From Streptomyces sp. H39-S7 (lineage in GTDB: Bacteria > Actinomycetota > Actinomycetes > Streptomycetales > Streptomycetaceae), in contig NZ_JAPVLU010000027.1 in the NCBI RefSeq assembly GCF_027158205.1, positions 61,437-125,436 on the forward strand: 64,000 bases of DNA, read 5' to 3'. The notes under the pieces were generated by a model. That model was not told the DNA's origin, did not search any database, and saw nothing but the letters and a program-made list of their open reading frames with translations. This document shows, one piece after another, positions 25,925 to 34,456 of the stretch (position 1 is its first letter; each line of letters opens with the position of its first letter). Made by a program: the position numbers and the translations under genes.

Positions 25925-26002
25925 CGTGGATCGCTTCCGAGAGGGGCGAGGGGGATGGGGGCCGGTCGGCCCGAAGGGCGGGCTGACCGGTGGAAGGTGG
26001 GA

Positions 26003-26374
26003 TCAGGAGGACAGCCGGTAGGAGCGGGCGAACGGGGTGGTGTCGCCGGTCTCCACGATCACCAGGCCATCCAGGACGAGACGTTGAAGGGAGCTGGCAA
26101 CACGCTCCTCGTTGAGACCGGTGGCCTTGCTGATCTGGGGGAGGCGTGCGCCGGGGTTCTTGGCGAGGTGGGCGACGACCCGGGTGTCGCGTCGGCGCAG
26201 GTAGTCCTGGAAGGTGCTTGCGGTGTAGGCCAGCGCCGCACCGCAGCAGGCCAGAGTGAAGGCGCGCGAGAACATCTCGGGGCCGGTGACGGCCTCGTGG
26301 ACACCGAACGCGGCGATGGCCAAGCCGCCGATCCAGTGCGTGGTCCTGACGAGATCGTCGGAGTAGAGGGTCAT
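26003..26374 (-). CDS. Membrane-linked winged-helix protein
   Basis: A 123-residue protein. The first 60 residues hold two hydrophobic helices (HWIGGLAIAAFGVHEAV and AFTLACCGAALAYTAST), and residues 65-118 a MarR-like winged helix (RVVAHLAKNPGARLPQISKA, then LQRLVLDGLVIVETGD). A DNA-binding domain tethered to the membrane is the natural reading. No name assigned. Confidence 0.65.
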   Translation of the reverse strand: MTLYSDDLVRTTHWIGGLAIAAFGVHEAVTGPEMFSRAFTLACCGAALAYTASTFQDYLRRRDTRVVAHLAKNPGARLPQISKATGLNEERVASSLQRLVLDGLVIVETGDTTPFARSYRLSS

Positions 26375-26492
26375 CAGCGGTGACCTTTCAGGTGCATGAG
26401 TGGAAGGGGCCGTCCGGCCGGACGGCGGTGCCGGTCAGGGGCAGGTGAACAGGGCAGGCGAGCCGGTTGTGGTGGCTTGCTTGCCGGGCGGT

Positions 26493-26840
26493 TCAGCGGG
26501 AGGGGTTGGCGACGAGGGCGGCGATGAACCCGGCGACGGCCTCGGAGGGGGTGTAGGGACCGAACTCCTGAAGCCAGGGCGCGGCGTCGGTGGGGACCAC
26601 CCGGACCTGCCAGACGATGTTCCGCTTCCAAGCGGTGGTGTCCTCGGGGAGCCAGCCGACGTAGACGCGGCCGTCCGGGCTGGTGCAGTGCACGTTGGCC
26701 TCCGGGGTGTCGACGATCGTCCAGCCGAGCGCGCCGACCAGTTCGAGCACCGGGCCCGCGCAGTGGTCGCAGGAGAGCCAAGCGCGCTCCTCCACAGCGG
26801 GGCGAACGACAGCGGGCAGGAGGGTGCTGGAGACGTTCAC
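26493..26840 (-). CDS. DUF317-domain protein (short)
   Basis: A 115-residue single-domain DUF317 protein: SPDGRVYVGWLPEDTTAW, then WQVRVVPTDAAPWLQEFGPY and TPSEAVAGFIAALVANP, the typical core and end. GTG 26840 (VNVSSTLL) is preferred, with GAAGGG upstream; ATG 26882 in the same frame lacks a ribosome site. DUF317 proteins are abundant in Streptomyces conjugative elements and have no known activity. Two longer DUF317 genes lie upstream at 29.1-30.8 kb. Confidence 0.75.
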   Translation of the reverse strand: MNVSSTLLPAVVRPAVEERAWLSCDHCAGPVLELVGALGWTIVDTPEANVHCTSPDGRVYVGWLPEDTTAWKRNIVWQVRVVPTDAAPWLQEFGPYTPSEAVAGFIAALVANPSR

Positions 26841-27047
26841 GACTAGACGATCCCTTCGTTGACCTGCGGTTTTTTCCGACATCCGTACGTTGACATGCTG
26901 TGTGCCGAAGTACGTAGTCCATTGCCGAGGTTGGATGTCTGCCGTGGGCGAACTGCCCGCCGGAGGCCGAGAGGGGGAATGGATTGGCGCGGCCGGTTGT
27001 CGCTATGAAGCTGCGGCGCACGACCGTAGGGAGCGAAGGGGGAAGCC

Positions 27048-27320
27048 GTGAGGGAGCCGAGCAGACACTGGGACGGGGCCGCGCTGGAGCGCAAGATCCG
27101 CAGCGCCGGGCGGGCGTGGACGGTCGGCGACATCGCGATGGTCGCCGACGGCCAGTGGGCGGTGAGCACGACCACCGCCGCTGACGCCGGGCGCGATGAC
27201 GACATGGCCGTGCAGATCCGAGCGGCGGATGGACGGCGTGTGGAGATGACGGTGGAGGAGCTGGCTCGTGCGGCGGGCTCGCAGGTTCTGGATCCCCGCC
27301 GCGACGAGGACAGCGACTAG
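27048..27320 (+). CDS. Small hypothetical protein, opposite orientation
   Basis: A 90-residue acidic protein (LERKIRSAGRAWTVGDIAMV, then VQIRAADGRRVEMTVEELAR) starting at GTG 27048 with AAGGGGGAAG upstream. The only plus-strand gene in this block. It converges on the next minus-strand gene with 7 bases between stops. The 26841-27047 interval upstream includes a TTGACA at 26890-26895, a possible promoter element. Confidence 0.6.
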   Translation: MREPSRHWDGAALERKIRSAGRAWTVGDIAMVADGQWAVSTTTAADAGRDDDMAVQIRAADGRRVEMTVEELARAAGSQVLDPRRDEDSD

Positions 27321-27327
27321 ACCACTA

Positions 27328-27813
27328 TCAGTGCGGCACGGCCGGGGCGACGGTTGGGCCGGTAACGGCAGACGGGGCCTCCCGCGCGGGGGATTGGCTC
27401 AAGGCGTGCGGTGCGTGCGTGGAGCGGGCGACGGCGGCCTGGGCCAGCCGGGCCACCGGTGTTCGGTCCGCGGTCGCGGCGGATTCTCGGGCGTCGATCA
27501 CATAGCTGATCGCCTGCAGGCCGGTGCGGCATTCGGCCTGGGCGACCCGCAAGTCCACCGCCGAGCTGGTGATCCGCCCCAGGTCGAAGTAGGCCGGCAC
27601 CTGGCCAGGCTGGGTCAGGGCGTGCAGTCGGTCCTGCTGGACGGCGACGGCGTTGTCGGAAATGACGAGCGAACAGCGGATCCGCATCACCGCGCGCAAG
27701 AGCGGGTCCTGCACGGGGCGGCGCACGGCGAGGGCTTCCAACTCGTCGATGGGGTGGTCCCAGGCTTTCTCGATCATCGCGTCGGCCTGGTCGAGGGCAG
27801 TGGCATCGGACAT
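27328..27813 (-). CDS. Hypothetical protein with shared C-terminal tag
   Basis: A 161-residue helical protein (LDQADAMIEKAWDHPIDELE, then QAECRTGLQAISYVIDARES). The end matters: VARLAQAAVARSTHAPHA followed by a disordered Ala/Pro/Ser tail, the same motif-and-tail seen at the end of eight other proteins in this element. Before the IS630 insertion its ATG lay about 30 bases after the stop of the neighbouring DUF317 gene. Confidence 0.65.
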   Translation of the reverse strand: MSDATALDQADAMIEKAWDHPIDELEALAVRRPVQDPLLRAVMRIRCSLVISDNAVAVQQDRLHALTQPGQVPAYFDLGRITSSAVDLRVAQAECRTGLQAISYVIDARESAATADRTPVARLAQAAVARSTHAPHALSQSPAREAPSAVTGPTVAPAVPH

Positions 27814-27903
27814 GGCTGGCTCCGGAGTGAGGGGAGAGTGGGTCAGCGGCGGTGTCCCGGACGCGAGACCGGGAGAGTGCTGGGTACGTAGGAGGCGGGG
27901 CTA

Positions 27904-29174
27904 GTGCGTTGTCCAGGAACGTTGGCCGGGTGTGATTAGGCGGCTTTGGGTCGTGGTCGGCCCCAGCGTTGTTGGCGTTCGCTGCGGACTTTGGCGCGTT
28001 CTCGGCGTTGGGCGGCCAGGACGTCTGGATGGCGGGCGTTGAGGTTGCGCCACCGCAGGTAGCTCTGGAGTCTTTGGGCGAGCACGGTGTGGTTGGGGTG
28101 GTTGGAGCCGGCCATGACGAAGTTGCGTAAGGGGCCGAATTGGGCCTCGATCGGGTTGGCCCACGACGCGCTGGTCGGTGTCAGGCACAGCTCGACGTTG
28201 TTCCTTTGCGCCCAGGTGCGGATGGTCGGGGTCTTGTTCGCGGACAGGTTGTCCATGATCACGTATATGGGGGCGCTGTCGGGTCGGGCGGCGCGGATCG
28301 ACTTCAGTGCGGACAGGCTGTGGTCACCGCCTTTGCGGCGTCGGGTGACGCCCCACAGTTGGTCGTCGCCGAGGGAGTAACAGCCGTGGAAGTACCGGAT
28401 GCCGTGGGTTCGGTGGTAGGTGGCCGGCAGCCGGTCCGGTTTCTTCTCCCCGGCCCAGCTGGAGCCGTGGCAGGGACGGATCGACAACGGGCCGAACTGG
28501 TCGAAGGCGAAGCAGCGGTGCGGGAAGTGGCTGGTCACGTGCTCGATACGGTCGAGTTTGCATTCTTTGTCGGGGTCCGTGGACTCTTTCCAGGTGCGGG
28601 TGCGCTGGAAGGAGATGTGGTGCTCGTGCAGGATCTGCCGGAGTCGTTCCCGGCCGACCTTCACCGTCTTGATTCGGTTGCGGGCTAGGTAGTCGGTGAG
28701 CTTGCGCAGACTCCAGTGTGTGAAGGGACAGCCCAGGGTGAGTGGGCGGGTTGTGGCCGTCGCGATGATGAAGGTGCGTTGGTCATCGCTGATCAGGCGG
28801 GGACGGCCTCCCGCCCACTGAGGGTCCAGGGCGGCCAAGCCCTTGTCATTGAAGGCGTGGATCACATCCCGCACGGTGTCTTCGTGCGCGGCGACCAAGT
28901 GTGCGATCGCCGGCACGGTGGTGCCCGACGCCGACGCCATGATGATCAGTGCCCGACGGACCCGCACCGACTCGTGGCGGCCCCGTCGGACCAACTGCTG
29001 CAGTTTCTGACCCTCTTGATCAGTTAACCGTCGTGCTCGAACCCGCTCAGCCATGAGGCACCTCACTCACCCTCGATGACAACCCGTTGCCACCACAGTG
29101 CCACCGCCAGGCCCCAACACCCCAAAAATCATTCACGGATCACCAGGCCCGGCGAACGTTCGTGGACAACGCAC
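27904..29174 (-). mobile_element. IS630-family insertion sequence
   Basis: About 1.27 kb with terminal inverted repeats GTGCGTTGTCCA(G/C)GAACGTT(G/C)GCCGGG at both ends (27904 and, reversed, 29174) and a flanking TA duplication (27902-27903 and 29175-29176), as expected for IS630/Tc1-mariner elements. It carries one intact transposase and seems recent: the repeats match at all but two of the first 27 or so positions. It sits at the 3' end of a DUF317 gene. Confidence 0.9.
27936..29054 (-). CDS. IS630-family transposase
   Basis: A 372-residue DDE transposase. N-terminal tandem helix-turn-helix region (RRALIIMASASGTTVPAIAH, then ALDPQWAGGRPRLISDDQ), catalytic residues in CFAFDQFGPL (Asp), VIMDNLSANKTP (Asp) and SWANPIEAQFGPL (Glu). 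Start ATG 29054 (MAERVRARR) has GAGGTG upstream; ATG 29066 is in the same frame. No frameshift or stop, so probably active. Confidence 0.92.
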   Translation of the reverse strand: MAERVRARRLTDQEGQKLQQLVRRGRHESVRVRRALIIMASASGTTVPAIAHLVAAHEDTVRDVIHAFNDKGLAALDPQWAGGRPRLISDDQRTFIIATATTRPLTLGCPFTHWSLRKLTDYLARNRIKTVKVGRERLRQILHEHHISFQRTRTWKESTDPDKECKLDRIEHVTSHFPHRCFAFDQFGPLSIRPCHGSSWAGEKKPDRLPATYHRTHGIRYFHGCYSLGDDQLWGVTRRRKGGDHSLSALKSIRAARPDSAPIYVIMDNLSANKTPTIRTWAQRNNVELCLTPTSASWANPIEAQFGPLRNFVMAGSNHPNHTVLAQRLQSYLRWRNLNARHPDVLAAQRRERAKVRSERQQRWGRPRPKAA

Positions 29175-29976
29175 TAGCGGCGCGCGCACCGGCAGCTGGA
29201 GGAGCCGTGGTGGAGCGGGCGTTGGCGGCCTGGGCGCGTCGGACGTCCAAGGGAGTCGGTGCCGGAGCTTTGATCGCCGTTGCGGTGGCCTGTGGGGGAA
29301 GCCGGCGCAGATCGTCGCCGTAGCGGATGACCGGGGCGGGGTCGGTCAGCGCGGTGTTCATCGCGGCCACCAGGCCCTCCGGGGTGAGGGAGGAGGCGGT
29401 GGCGTACCACTGGTTGCCGCGCGGACCAACCAAGGTGAGCCACCGCTCTTGGTGACCGGTCATCTCGGCTTTGTGGTCGAGGTAATTGCGGCGTAGGTGC
29501 ACCGCCGCCAAGCCGTCCGGGGAGCGGAAGGAGACGTCGCTCGTGCCGAAATGGTGGCTCCAGCCTGCCGCTGCCAGCGGTGTACCCACATCGAGCGCGG
29601 CCAGCGTGCTGTTGCCGTAGTAGAGGTAGGCGTCAGGTCCCTCGGTGTAGGCGGCGGCGAGCGCGGTGGTGAAACCGGCGACGATCTCGGTCGGGGTGCT
29701 GTCCTGGAAGGTGACCAACCAGCGCGGCATCGCGAAGGGATCGGAGAACGCCGTGATCTTCCACAGGGCGTCATCGTCGCCTTCGGGCAGGTAACCCAGG
29801 CGGACGGTCTGGTCTGGGGCGTTGACATACATGTTGCCCAGATCGTCGTGATTCAGCTTCCAATCCAGGTCGAGTAGGGGCCGCAGGGCGGGATCACCGG
29901 TGAAGGTCGATCCGGCGAGGTAGCGGGGGGTGACGTGGTATTTGCGCCACCGATCAGAGTCCTGCTGATCAGACAT
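29140..29976 (-). CDS. Two-domain DUF317 protein, 3' end replaced by IS630
   Basis: A 278-residue protein with two DUF317 repeats: TVRLGYLPEGDDDALWKITA with STPTEIVAGFTTALAAA, and SPDGLAAVHLRRNYLDHKAE with TPEGLVAAMNTALTDP. The end has the shared motif VRRAQAANARSTTAP. The last residues (SALSTNVRRAW) are read from the IS630 terminus. Joining the flanks across one TA restores AASPASYVPSTLPVSRPGHR and a stop at 27843-27845, so the original gene ran about 21 residues past the insertion point. ATG 29976. Confidence 0.8.
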   Translation of the reverse strand: MSDQQDSDRWRKYHVTPRYLAGSTFTGDPALRPLLDLDWKLNHDDLGNMYVNAPDQTVRLGYLPEGDDDALWKITAFSDPFAMPRWLVTFQDSTPTEIVAGFTTALAAAYTEGPDAYLYYGNSTLAALDVGTPLAAAGWSHHFGTSDVSFRSPDGLAAVHLRRNYLDHKAEMTGHQERWLTLVGPRGNQWYATASSLTPEGLVAAMNTALTDPAPVIRYGDDLRRLPPQATATAIKAPAPTPLDVRRAQAANARSTTAPPAAGARAASALSTNVRRAW

Positions 29977-29998
29977 GACATCTCCGTAAAGGGCGTGG

Positions 29999-30847
29999 TC
30001 AGCGGCGGCGTGACGGTGCGGGCCGGTGCGGATTCGCGGCGGCTGAGGCTGCGAGATCGACCACGCGGGGCCCTGGGGCGTTCGGGGTGCGAGCCAGGGC
30101 GGCTGACCGCCGCGGGTCGGGTGCCTCATCGACGGACTGGATATCGACGTACGGCAGGTGGCGATCGGGGATCTCACCCCTGGTGCGTTCGACCGGTTCT
30201 GTGCTGGTGAGGGCGACTACGGTTGCCCGCACCAGGTGCAGGGGAGTGGCGCTGGTGAAAGCGGCATGCCAGCTCTCATCGTCTGCCTGGTCGACACCGC
30301 CGCATATCGACCACAGGGCATGCTCGGGCCCTTCGAATTCGGTGTACGGGTCGAGATGGTTCTTGCGCAGGGCGAACGAGGCGTGTCCGTCGGGGGAGTT
30401 CTGGTACAGGTGCTGGGCGGTGTCGGTGGTCTCCCATCCGCAGGCCGCCAGCACGTGGGCGGGGCTGTTCGGTGACTGGTAATGGGGGCCGCCGGCCAGG
30501 AAGTCGTGATGAAGACTGGGCAGCCCCTTGGCGAGGGCCACGGTGAAGGCGGCAGTGATCTCGGGCGGGGTACTGCGGGTGAAGGACGCCGACCAGAGCG
30601 GTATGCCGAGCGGCTCGCGGTACTCCACGGCCTTCCACTCGTCATAACTGCCATCCGGCAGGCGGGCGATCTGGGCGTTCTGGTGTGGGCTGGTGAACAT
30701 CTGGCCGCTGTCAGTGGCTGCTGCGGCCCAACCGTGCGTGGACAGGGTGACGTAGATCTGTGCGGTGTCTCCGCGACCTGCGAGGTAGACGGGGCGGACC
30801 CGCAGAACGGCGTCGGGGGCGAGGGTGCCCGGAGCGGACGTGGTCAT
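29999..30847 (-). CDS. Two-domain DUF317 protein
   Basis: A 282-residue paralogue of the downstream gene, with QIARLPDGSYDEWKAVEYRE and STPPEITAAFTVALAKG as the first DUF317 unit and SPDGHASFALRKNHLDPYTE with TPLHLVRATVVALTST as the second. The tail carries PRRSAALARTPNAPG and ends in an Arg-rich PAPSRRR. ATG 30847 is used; GTG 30853 and TTG 30862 are alternatives nearer the AGGAG at about 30867. No known activity. Confidence 0.75.
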   Translation of the reverse strand: MTTSAPGTLAPDAVLRVRPVYLAGRGDTAQIYVTLSTHGWAAAATDSGQMFTSPHQNAQIARLPDGSYDEWKAVEYREPLGIPLWSASFTRSTPPEITAAFTVALAKGLPSLHHDFLAGGPHYQSPNSPAHVLAACGWETTDTAQHLYQNSPDGHASFALRKNHLDPYTEFEGPEHALWSICGGVDQADDESWHAAFTSATPLHLVRATVVALTSTEPVERTRGEIPDRHLPYVDIQSVDEAPDPRRSAALARTPNAPGPRVVDLAASAAANPHRPAPSRRR

Positions 30848-30979
30848 GGACACGAGGAACAACTCCTGGAGGAGGCGGCGGGGAGCGGGCCCGCGCGGCG
30901 TGGTCAGCCTTGGGTGCGGCGCGCGGGCCCGGAGGGGACGGGAGAGGGGCTGCGGATCTGTCCGGGGAAGCCATGCCGG

Positions 30980-31795
30980 TCACCGGCCGAGACCTGGGGC
31001 GGACCGAGCGGTGATGGAGGCCGGCGCAGGGTCGCTGGCTCCCAGAGCCGCTCCTTGGTGGCTGCGGCTGAGGGCGGCGGATACGCGCGGAGCCGCAGAC
31101 CGCCCCTCTTGGAGGGCCGCCTCGCCTTCTGCTGTGAGGGATAGGAGCTGCCCCTGATACGGCGATGTGCTGGTGTCCTTGGCCAGCAGCCCGTCTGCAA
31201 CCAACCGTTGCGTTGTCTCGACCCAGACCTTCGGCCGGCCGCCGGTCCCGTCAGAGAGGTAGAGGTCGTTGTCGTGCAGGGCGCTTTGGTGGAACCGCAG
31301 GCCGCCCGCTTCGACTGCCTCCAAGGCTGCGAACTGGCGACCTTCCGTAAGGGTCCAGCCGTAGTCCCGGCCCTGCTCCCGCTCGGCGGCGTGCTCCAGG
31401 ACCTGTGGCGGACCGGGCAGGGTTGCGTTCTGCCCCGGCAGCAGGCGCTGGTAGGTGGTCAGGGCGCGGCGGAGGTGTTCGTAGGCGGCTCCCCGACGTG
31501 CGACGAGCAGCTCGATCTGGGGGCCCGTGGTGCGCAGAAGGCCGTCGCAGCCGCGCATATCGGCGCCTTCGCCCCGGGCGAGCGGTTCGAGGAGTTCGAT
31601 CCAGGACCGCGCTGTGCGGGTCAGTTCTGCGTGCAGTTGGTCGACATCCTGGGCGGCTGCGGCGACCATCCTGCCGACGAGATCGAGCGGGTCGCGCAGC
31701 GGGTGGCCGTCGCTCAGGGCCCAGGGGTCCTCGACCCCGAACGCCTCGGCGACGAGGCGCGTGCCGGGCCGTTCGGAAGGGTCGTGGGGGCTCAT
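30980..31795 (-). CDS. Hypothetical protein with winged-helix region and shared tag
   Basis: A 271-residue protein. The first half is long helices (LVGRMVAAAAQDVDQLHAEL, then RRGAAYEHLRRALTTYQRLL). Residues 160-235 look like a winged helix (KVWVETTQRLVADGLLAKDT, then SLTAEGEAALQEG). The end has APRVSAALSRSHQGA and a disordered tail finishing SAPGLGR. Coupled to the upstream gene by ATGA. No family recognised. Confidence 0.65.
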   Translation of the reverse strand: MSPHDPSERPGTRLVAEAFGVEDPWALSDGHPLRDPLDLVGRMVAAAAQDVDQLHAELTRTARSWIELLEPLARGEGADMRGCDGLLRTTGPQIELLVARRGAAYEHLRRALTTYQRLLPGQNATLPGPPQVLEHAAEREQGRDYGWTLTEGRQFAALEAVEAGGLRFHQSALHDNDLYLSDGTGGRPKVWVETTQRLVADGLLAKDTSTSPYQGQLLSLTAEGEAALQEGRSAAPRVSAALSRSHQGAALGASDPAPASITARSAPGLGR

Positions 31796-32460
31796 GTGAC
31801 TGCCCCCATGCGGGCGAGCAGGGAGCGGACCAAGGTGGGCAGGCTGTCGGGCTCCTCGCCGATCCAGGCATGGTTGGTGGCTTGTCCCAGCACGTACTGG
31901 GCGTCCTGATCTAGGCCGCTGGCGATCTCCAGGCAGGCGTCGGTGATGCGGGCGGCGGCCAGCAGCGACTGGGACAGCACCTGGACGTACTCCTCGGAGG
32001 GCAGCCCGGCCTCGTCGGCGGCGGTACGGATGGCGGCCAGTTCCAGCGCGCTGAACCCGAAGTCGAACGCGTCCCCGTGCCGTTCTTGAGGCGGGACTGT
32101 CGGCAGTGCAGGGTTCGGTGGAGTGGTGGGGATGCCCACGTGGGTGCAGATCTGGTCGACGCTGGCCGTCAGCTCGGCGAGGGATTCCGTCAGCCAGCCC
32201 AGTGCGGAGGCGTAGGAGGCCAGGGCGAACAGACCGGCGCTGCTGGCGGGGAGGGGTTCGGCGAGGAACCCTTCGAGCCGGTCGGTCAGCTCGCCGACCA
32301 CCTGGGGGCCGGCAGACAGCATTCCCAGGACGGGGTGGAGGTAGGAGCGGCTGGGTGGGGTGGGGTACTCGGTCAGCAGAATCCCGGAGACACTGCGCGC
32401 GGCCTCGGTGAGAAGACCAGCCAGCTCAGTACGAGCCACCGGGGTGTGGACGGCAGTCAT
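31792..32460 (-). CDS. Helical hypothetical protein
   Basis: A 222-residue, mostly helical protein (LFALASYASALGWLTESLAE, then SALELAAIRTAADEAGLPSE and YVQVLSQSLLAAARITDACL). No domain recognised. It lacks the shared C-terminal tag, ending SLLARMGAVT. It lies directly after, and overlaps by 4 bases, the RelE-fold gene, so it is a candidate binding partner or antitoxin by position only. Confidence 0.6.
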   Translation of the reverse strand: MTAVHTPVARTELAGLLTEAARSVSGILLTEYPTPPSRSYLHPVLGMLSAGPQVVGELTDRLEGFLAEPLPASSAGLFALASYASALGWLTESLAELTASVDQICTHVGIPTTPPNPALPTVPPQERHGDAFDFGFSALELAAIRTAADEAGLPSEEYVQVLSQSLLAAARITDACLEIASGLDQDAQYVLGQATNHAWIGEEPDSLPTLVRSLLARMGAVT

Positions 32461-32945
32461 CGCAGCAACGCCTTTCGAGAGTCGGTGGGAGCAGCCGTGC
32501 TGGCTGCAGCTGGGATCGCGGGCGCGGTCCTGGAGGTGAGCGCGTCCGCATGGGGGGAACGGGAGCGGGCAGCGTGAACACGGGCCTGGACCGCCAGAGA
32601 GGTCTCGTCGTTCTGCGCGAGGCCGGTGCGGAACTGGGCGGTGCGGTAGACCGCGTAGTCCTTGCGGGCTCCGGCCGCGACCAGGTACACCTCGCGGGCA
32701 TGCTCTGAGTCAGGGGGCGCGGGCCGGAACTGGACCACCAGCCGGTGGGTGGCGAACGTGGTGCCGGTGCCGAGGTAGACCTTGTGGAAGCCGTCGAGGC
32801 GTCCTTCCAGCCGTTTCGCGACCCGCTCCCCGTGGACCAGGTCCTGCAGGTGCAGCAGTGCCTGGTCCCGGATCGGAGCGGGCAGTTCGCGCAGGTCGGC
32901 GATGGCGTCGGGGTGCGCGGCGAAGGCAAGGCGGGCGCGGCTCAC
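32457..32945 (-). CDS. RelE/ParE-fold protein with shared C-terminal tag
   Basis: A 162-residue protein. Residues 1-108 follow the RelE/ParE layout: helices DAIADLRELPAPIRDQALLH, then RLEGRLDGFHKVYLGTGTTF, and strands RLVVQFRPA and YLVAAGARKDYAVYRTAQFR. This fold is usual for ribosome-dependent mRNA interferases or gyrase poisons. Residues 120-162 are an extra tail (QARVHAARSRSPHADA to SRKALLR) unlike typical RelE toxins and like its neighbours' tails. Coupled by 4-base overlaps on both sides. Confidence 0.6.
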   Translation of the reverse strand: MSRARLAFAAHPDAIADLRELPAPIRDQALLHLQDLVHGERVAKRLEGRLDGFHKVYLGTGTTFATHRLVVQFRPAPPDSEHAREVYLVAAGARKDYAVYRTAQFRTGLAQNDETSLAVQARVHAARSRSPHADALTSRTAPAIPAAASTAAPTDSRKALLR

Positions 32946-33697
32946 AGCGACCTGCCCGGAGCCGGACGCGAACCTGCGGGCGGCGTGGTGCCTGTGGTGA
33001 GGCCGGCCTGCGGGTCCATGACGGGTCCGGTGGAGCGGGACAGCGCGGCACTCGCGCGCAGGGCCGCCGCGTCGCCGCGGTATTCGGGCGGCTCCGGTAG
33101 CGGCCCGTCGCGCTCATCCAGCCAGTCCCGGGCGGCCTGTGGGTCGTTGAAGGCGCCTTCGCGCATCGTGTAGGTGTTGGTGGTCAGGTCCCCCGTGTCG
33201 AGGAAGACCCGGATCGGCGCCTGGGTCGCACCGGAGTCGTGGACCAGGGTCCATGACTCGCAGGGGCCATCCCAGCACTGGGAGTCGAGAATCTCGTAGC
33301 GGTCCGCCGAGGCGCGGATCTGCTCCTCGATGCGAACGGTGAGGCCATCGGCCGGTGCCAGGAAGCCATCGCCCTGCCCGATCGAATCGGGCGGGCAGCC
33401 GCGCTCGATCAGCCACTTCTGCGCGAAGGGGACGCAGGCGTGGCTGGCGGTCTGGAAGGTGTACGTCCGCTCGTCGAGGTCCCGCTCGATCTTGATCGCG
33501 ACGAGCTGCGGTTCGCCGGGCACCCCCCACGTCACCGAGCCGTCATGAGCCACGAGAAAGCTCTGCGAACGGGCCCCGTCGATGTGGTGCTCTGCTAGAA
33601 CCGTCAGGTCCGAAGCCAACAGAAGGTTCCTGCTGCGTGCGGACTCGGGGTCGGCGGGATGGAAGGCAGCGAGGCCGAAATCGGTGTCCCTGTTCAT
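32942..33697 (-). CDS. Hypothetical protein with shared C-terminal tag
   Basis: A 251-residue protein with a beta-rich body (SFLVAHDGSVTWGVPGEPQL, then AIKIERDLDERTYTFQTASH and IRVFLDTGDLTTNTYTM). The end is ALRASAALSRSTGPVMDP followed by a Thr/Pro/Arg-rich tail. ATG 33697 overlaps the DUF4913 stop (ATGA). No family recognised. Confidence 0.65.
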   Translation of the reverse strand: MNRDTDFGLAAFHPADPESARSRNLLLASDLTVLAEHHIDGARSQSFLVAHDGSVTWGVPGEPQLVAIKIERDLDERTYTFQTASHACVPFAQKWLIERGCPPDSIGQGDGFLAPADGLTVRIEEQIRASADRYEILDSQCWDGPCESWTLVHDSGATQAPIRVFLDTGDLTTNTYTMREGAFNDPQAARDWLDERDGPLPEPPEYRGDAAALRASAALSRSTGPVMDPQAGLTTGTTPPAGSRPAPGRSL

Positions 33698-34305
33698 GCG
33701 GTGGCCTCTTCCAGCTGGGGCGCCGGGGTGGTCAGCAGCCGGTGATTGGGTCGGGTCGGGCTGGTGGTGCAGGCGGCGAACGGACCGTCGGGGGCCCGTA
33801 GGTGGGCCAGGGCCTGGTCGAGGTGGTCGCGGTGCCACGTCGAGGGGCCGGACAGGCCCGCTTCGGCGTCGGTGAGCTGCTGCCAAGCGAGCCACAGTGC
33901 GTGTAGCCGGGCGACGGCCTCAATGTGTTCGTGCCACTGCTCGCACCAGGGGCGGGTCGTGCTGATCTCTCGGCCGTAGACCGGCAGCAGCAGGTGGTTC
34001 ACCCAGTTGCTGAGCGCCGCCAGTTCGACGGCGTGTGCGTCACCGCCCAGGGCGAGGATGAACACCGAGGCGGGAGCGTCGAGCGTGACGACGTCGCCGG
34101 TCGCTACTCCTGGGGCATCGCTGATGGGTGTGGGGGCGCCGGCCTCGGCGTCGAGGCGTTCGAGGGTGACACCGTGCTGGCGGACCTCGGCCATGGTCTT
34201 GGCCAGGGCGCTGGCGAGGTCGTCGAGGTCCTCGTCGGGGACCCGGAAGGGTTCGGGAGCGCGGAAGGGTTCGGGTTCGGGGGTGGCGTGGACGGGTTCT
34301 GACAT
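33694..34305 (-). CDS. DUF4913-family protein
   Basis: A 203-residue protein. The DUF4913 core is visible: LPVYGREISTTRPWCEQWHE, EAVARLHALWLAWQQLT, STWHRDHLDQALAHLRAPDG and PFAAC. The first 80 residues are acidic and disordered. These proteins occur in actinomycete transfer regions with unknown function. A short leader reading frame precedes it by 60 bases. First gene of a run of five coupled genes reaching to 30.98 kb. Confidence 0.8.
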   Translation of the reverse strand: MSEPVHATPEPEPFRAPEPFRVPDEDLDDLASALAKTMAEVRQHGVTLERLDAEAGAPTPISDAPGVATGDVVTLDAPASVFILALGGDAHAVELAALSNWVNHLLLPVYGREISTTRPWCEQWHEHIEAVARLHALWLAWQQLTDAEAGLSGPSTWHRDHLDQALAHLRAPDGPFAACTTSPTRPNHRLLTTPAPQLEEATA

Positions 34306-34329
34306 GGCGGTTCCAAGGGCTGGGAGTGG

Positions 34330-34365
34330 TCAGGGCGGGGCTCTCGGGGCTCTTCTGCAGGTCAC
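34330..34365 (-). promoter_or_regulatory. Leader reading frame (copy A) before DUF4913
   Basis: GTG ACC TGC AGA AGA GCC CCG, then AGA GCC CCG CCC TGA: an 11-codon frame with CGGAG upstream. It matches the leaders at 39794 and 59865 (M-T-S-R-R-A-P-R), including tandem rare AGA codons. The main ATG (34305) is 60 bases on, in a TTGGAACCGCC context also found before 59800. Confidence 0.55.
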
Positions 34366-34402
34366 GTCAGGACTCCGATCCGAGAGGGGGTGGCGTGGGA
34401 AT

Positions 34403-34428
34403 GAGGATCCGGAGATTCCGGGATTTGG
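34403..34428. repeat. 26-base element, second copy at 43627-43652
   Basis: GAGGATCCGGAGATTCCG followed by (G/C)GATTTGG. The two copies match at 25 of 26 bases and contain the near-palindrome ATCCGGA-GAT-TCCGGGAT. Each lies 33-37 bases before the first start codon of a minus-strand transcript (34365 and 43593), so an operator or promoter element is likely. Confidence 0.55.
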
Positions 34429-34456
34429 TGAGACCGGGAAACGGCGGTAGAAGCCG

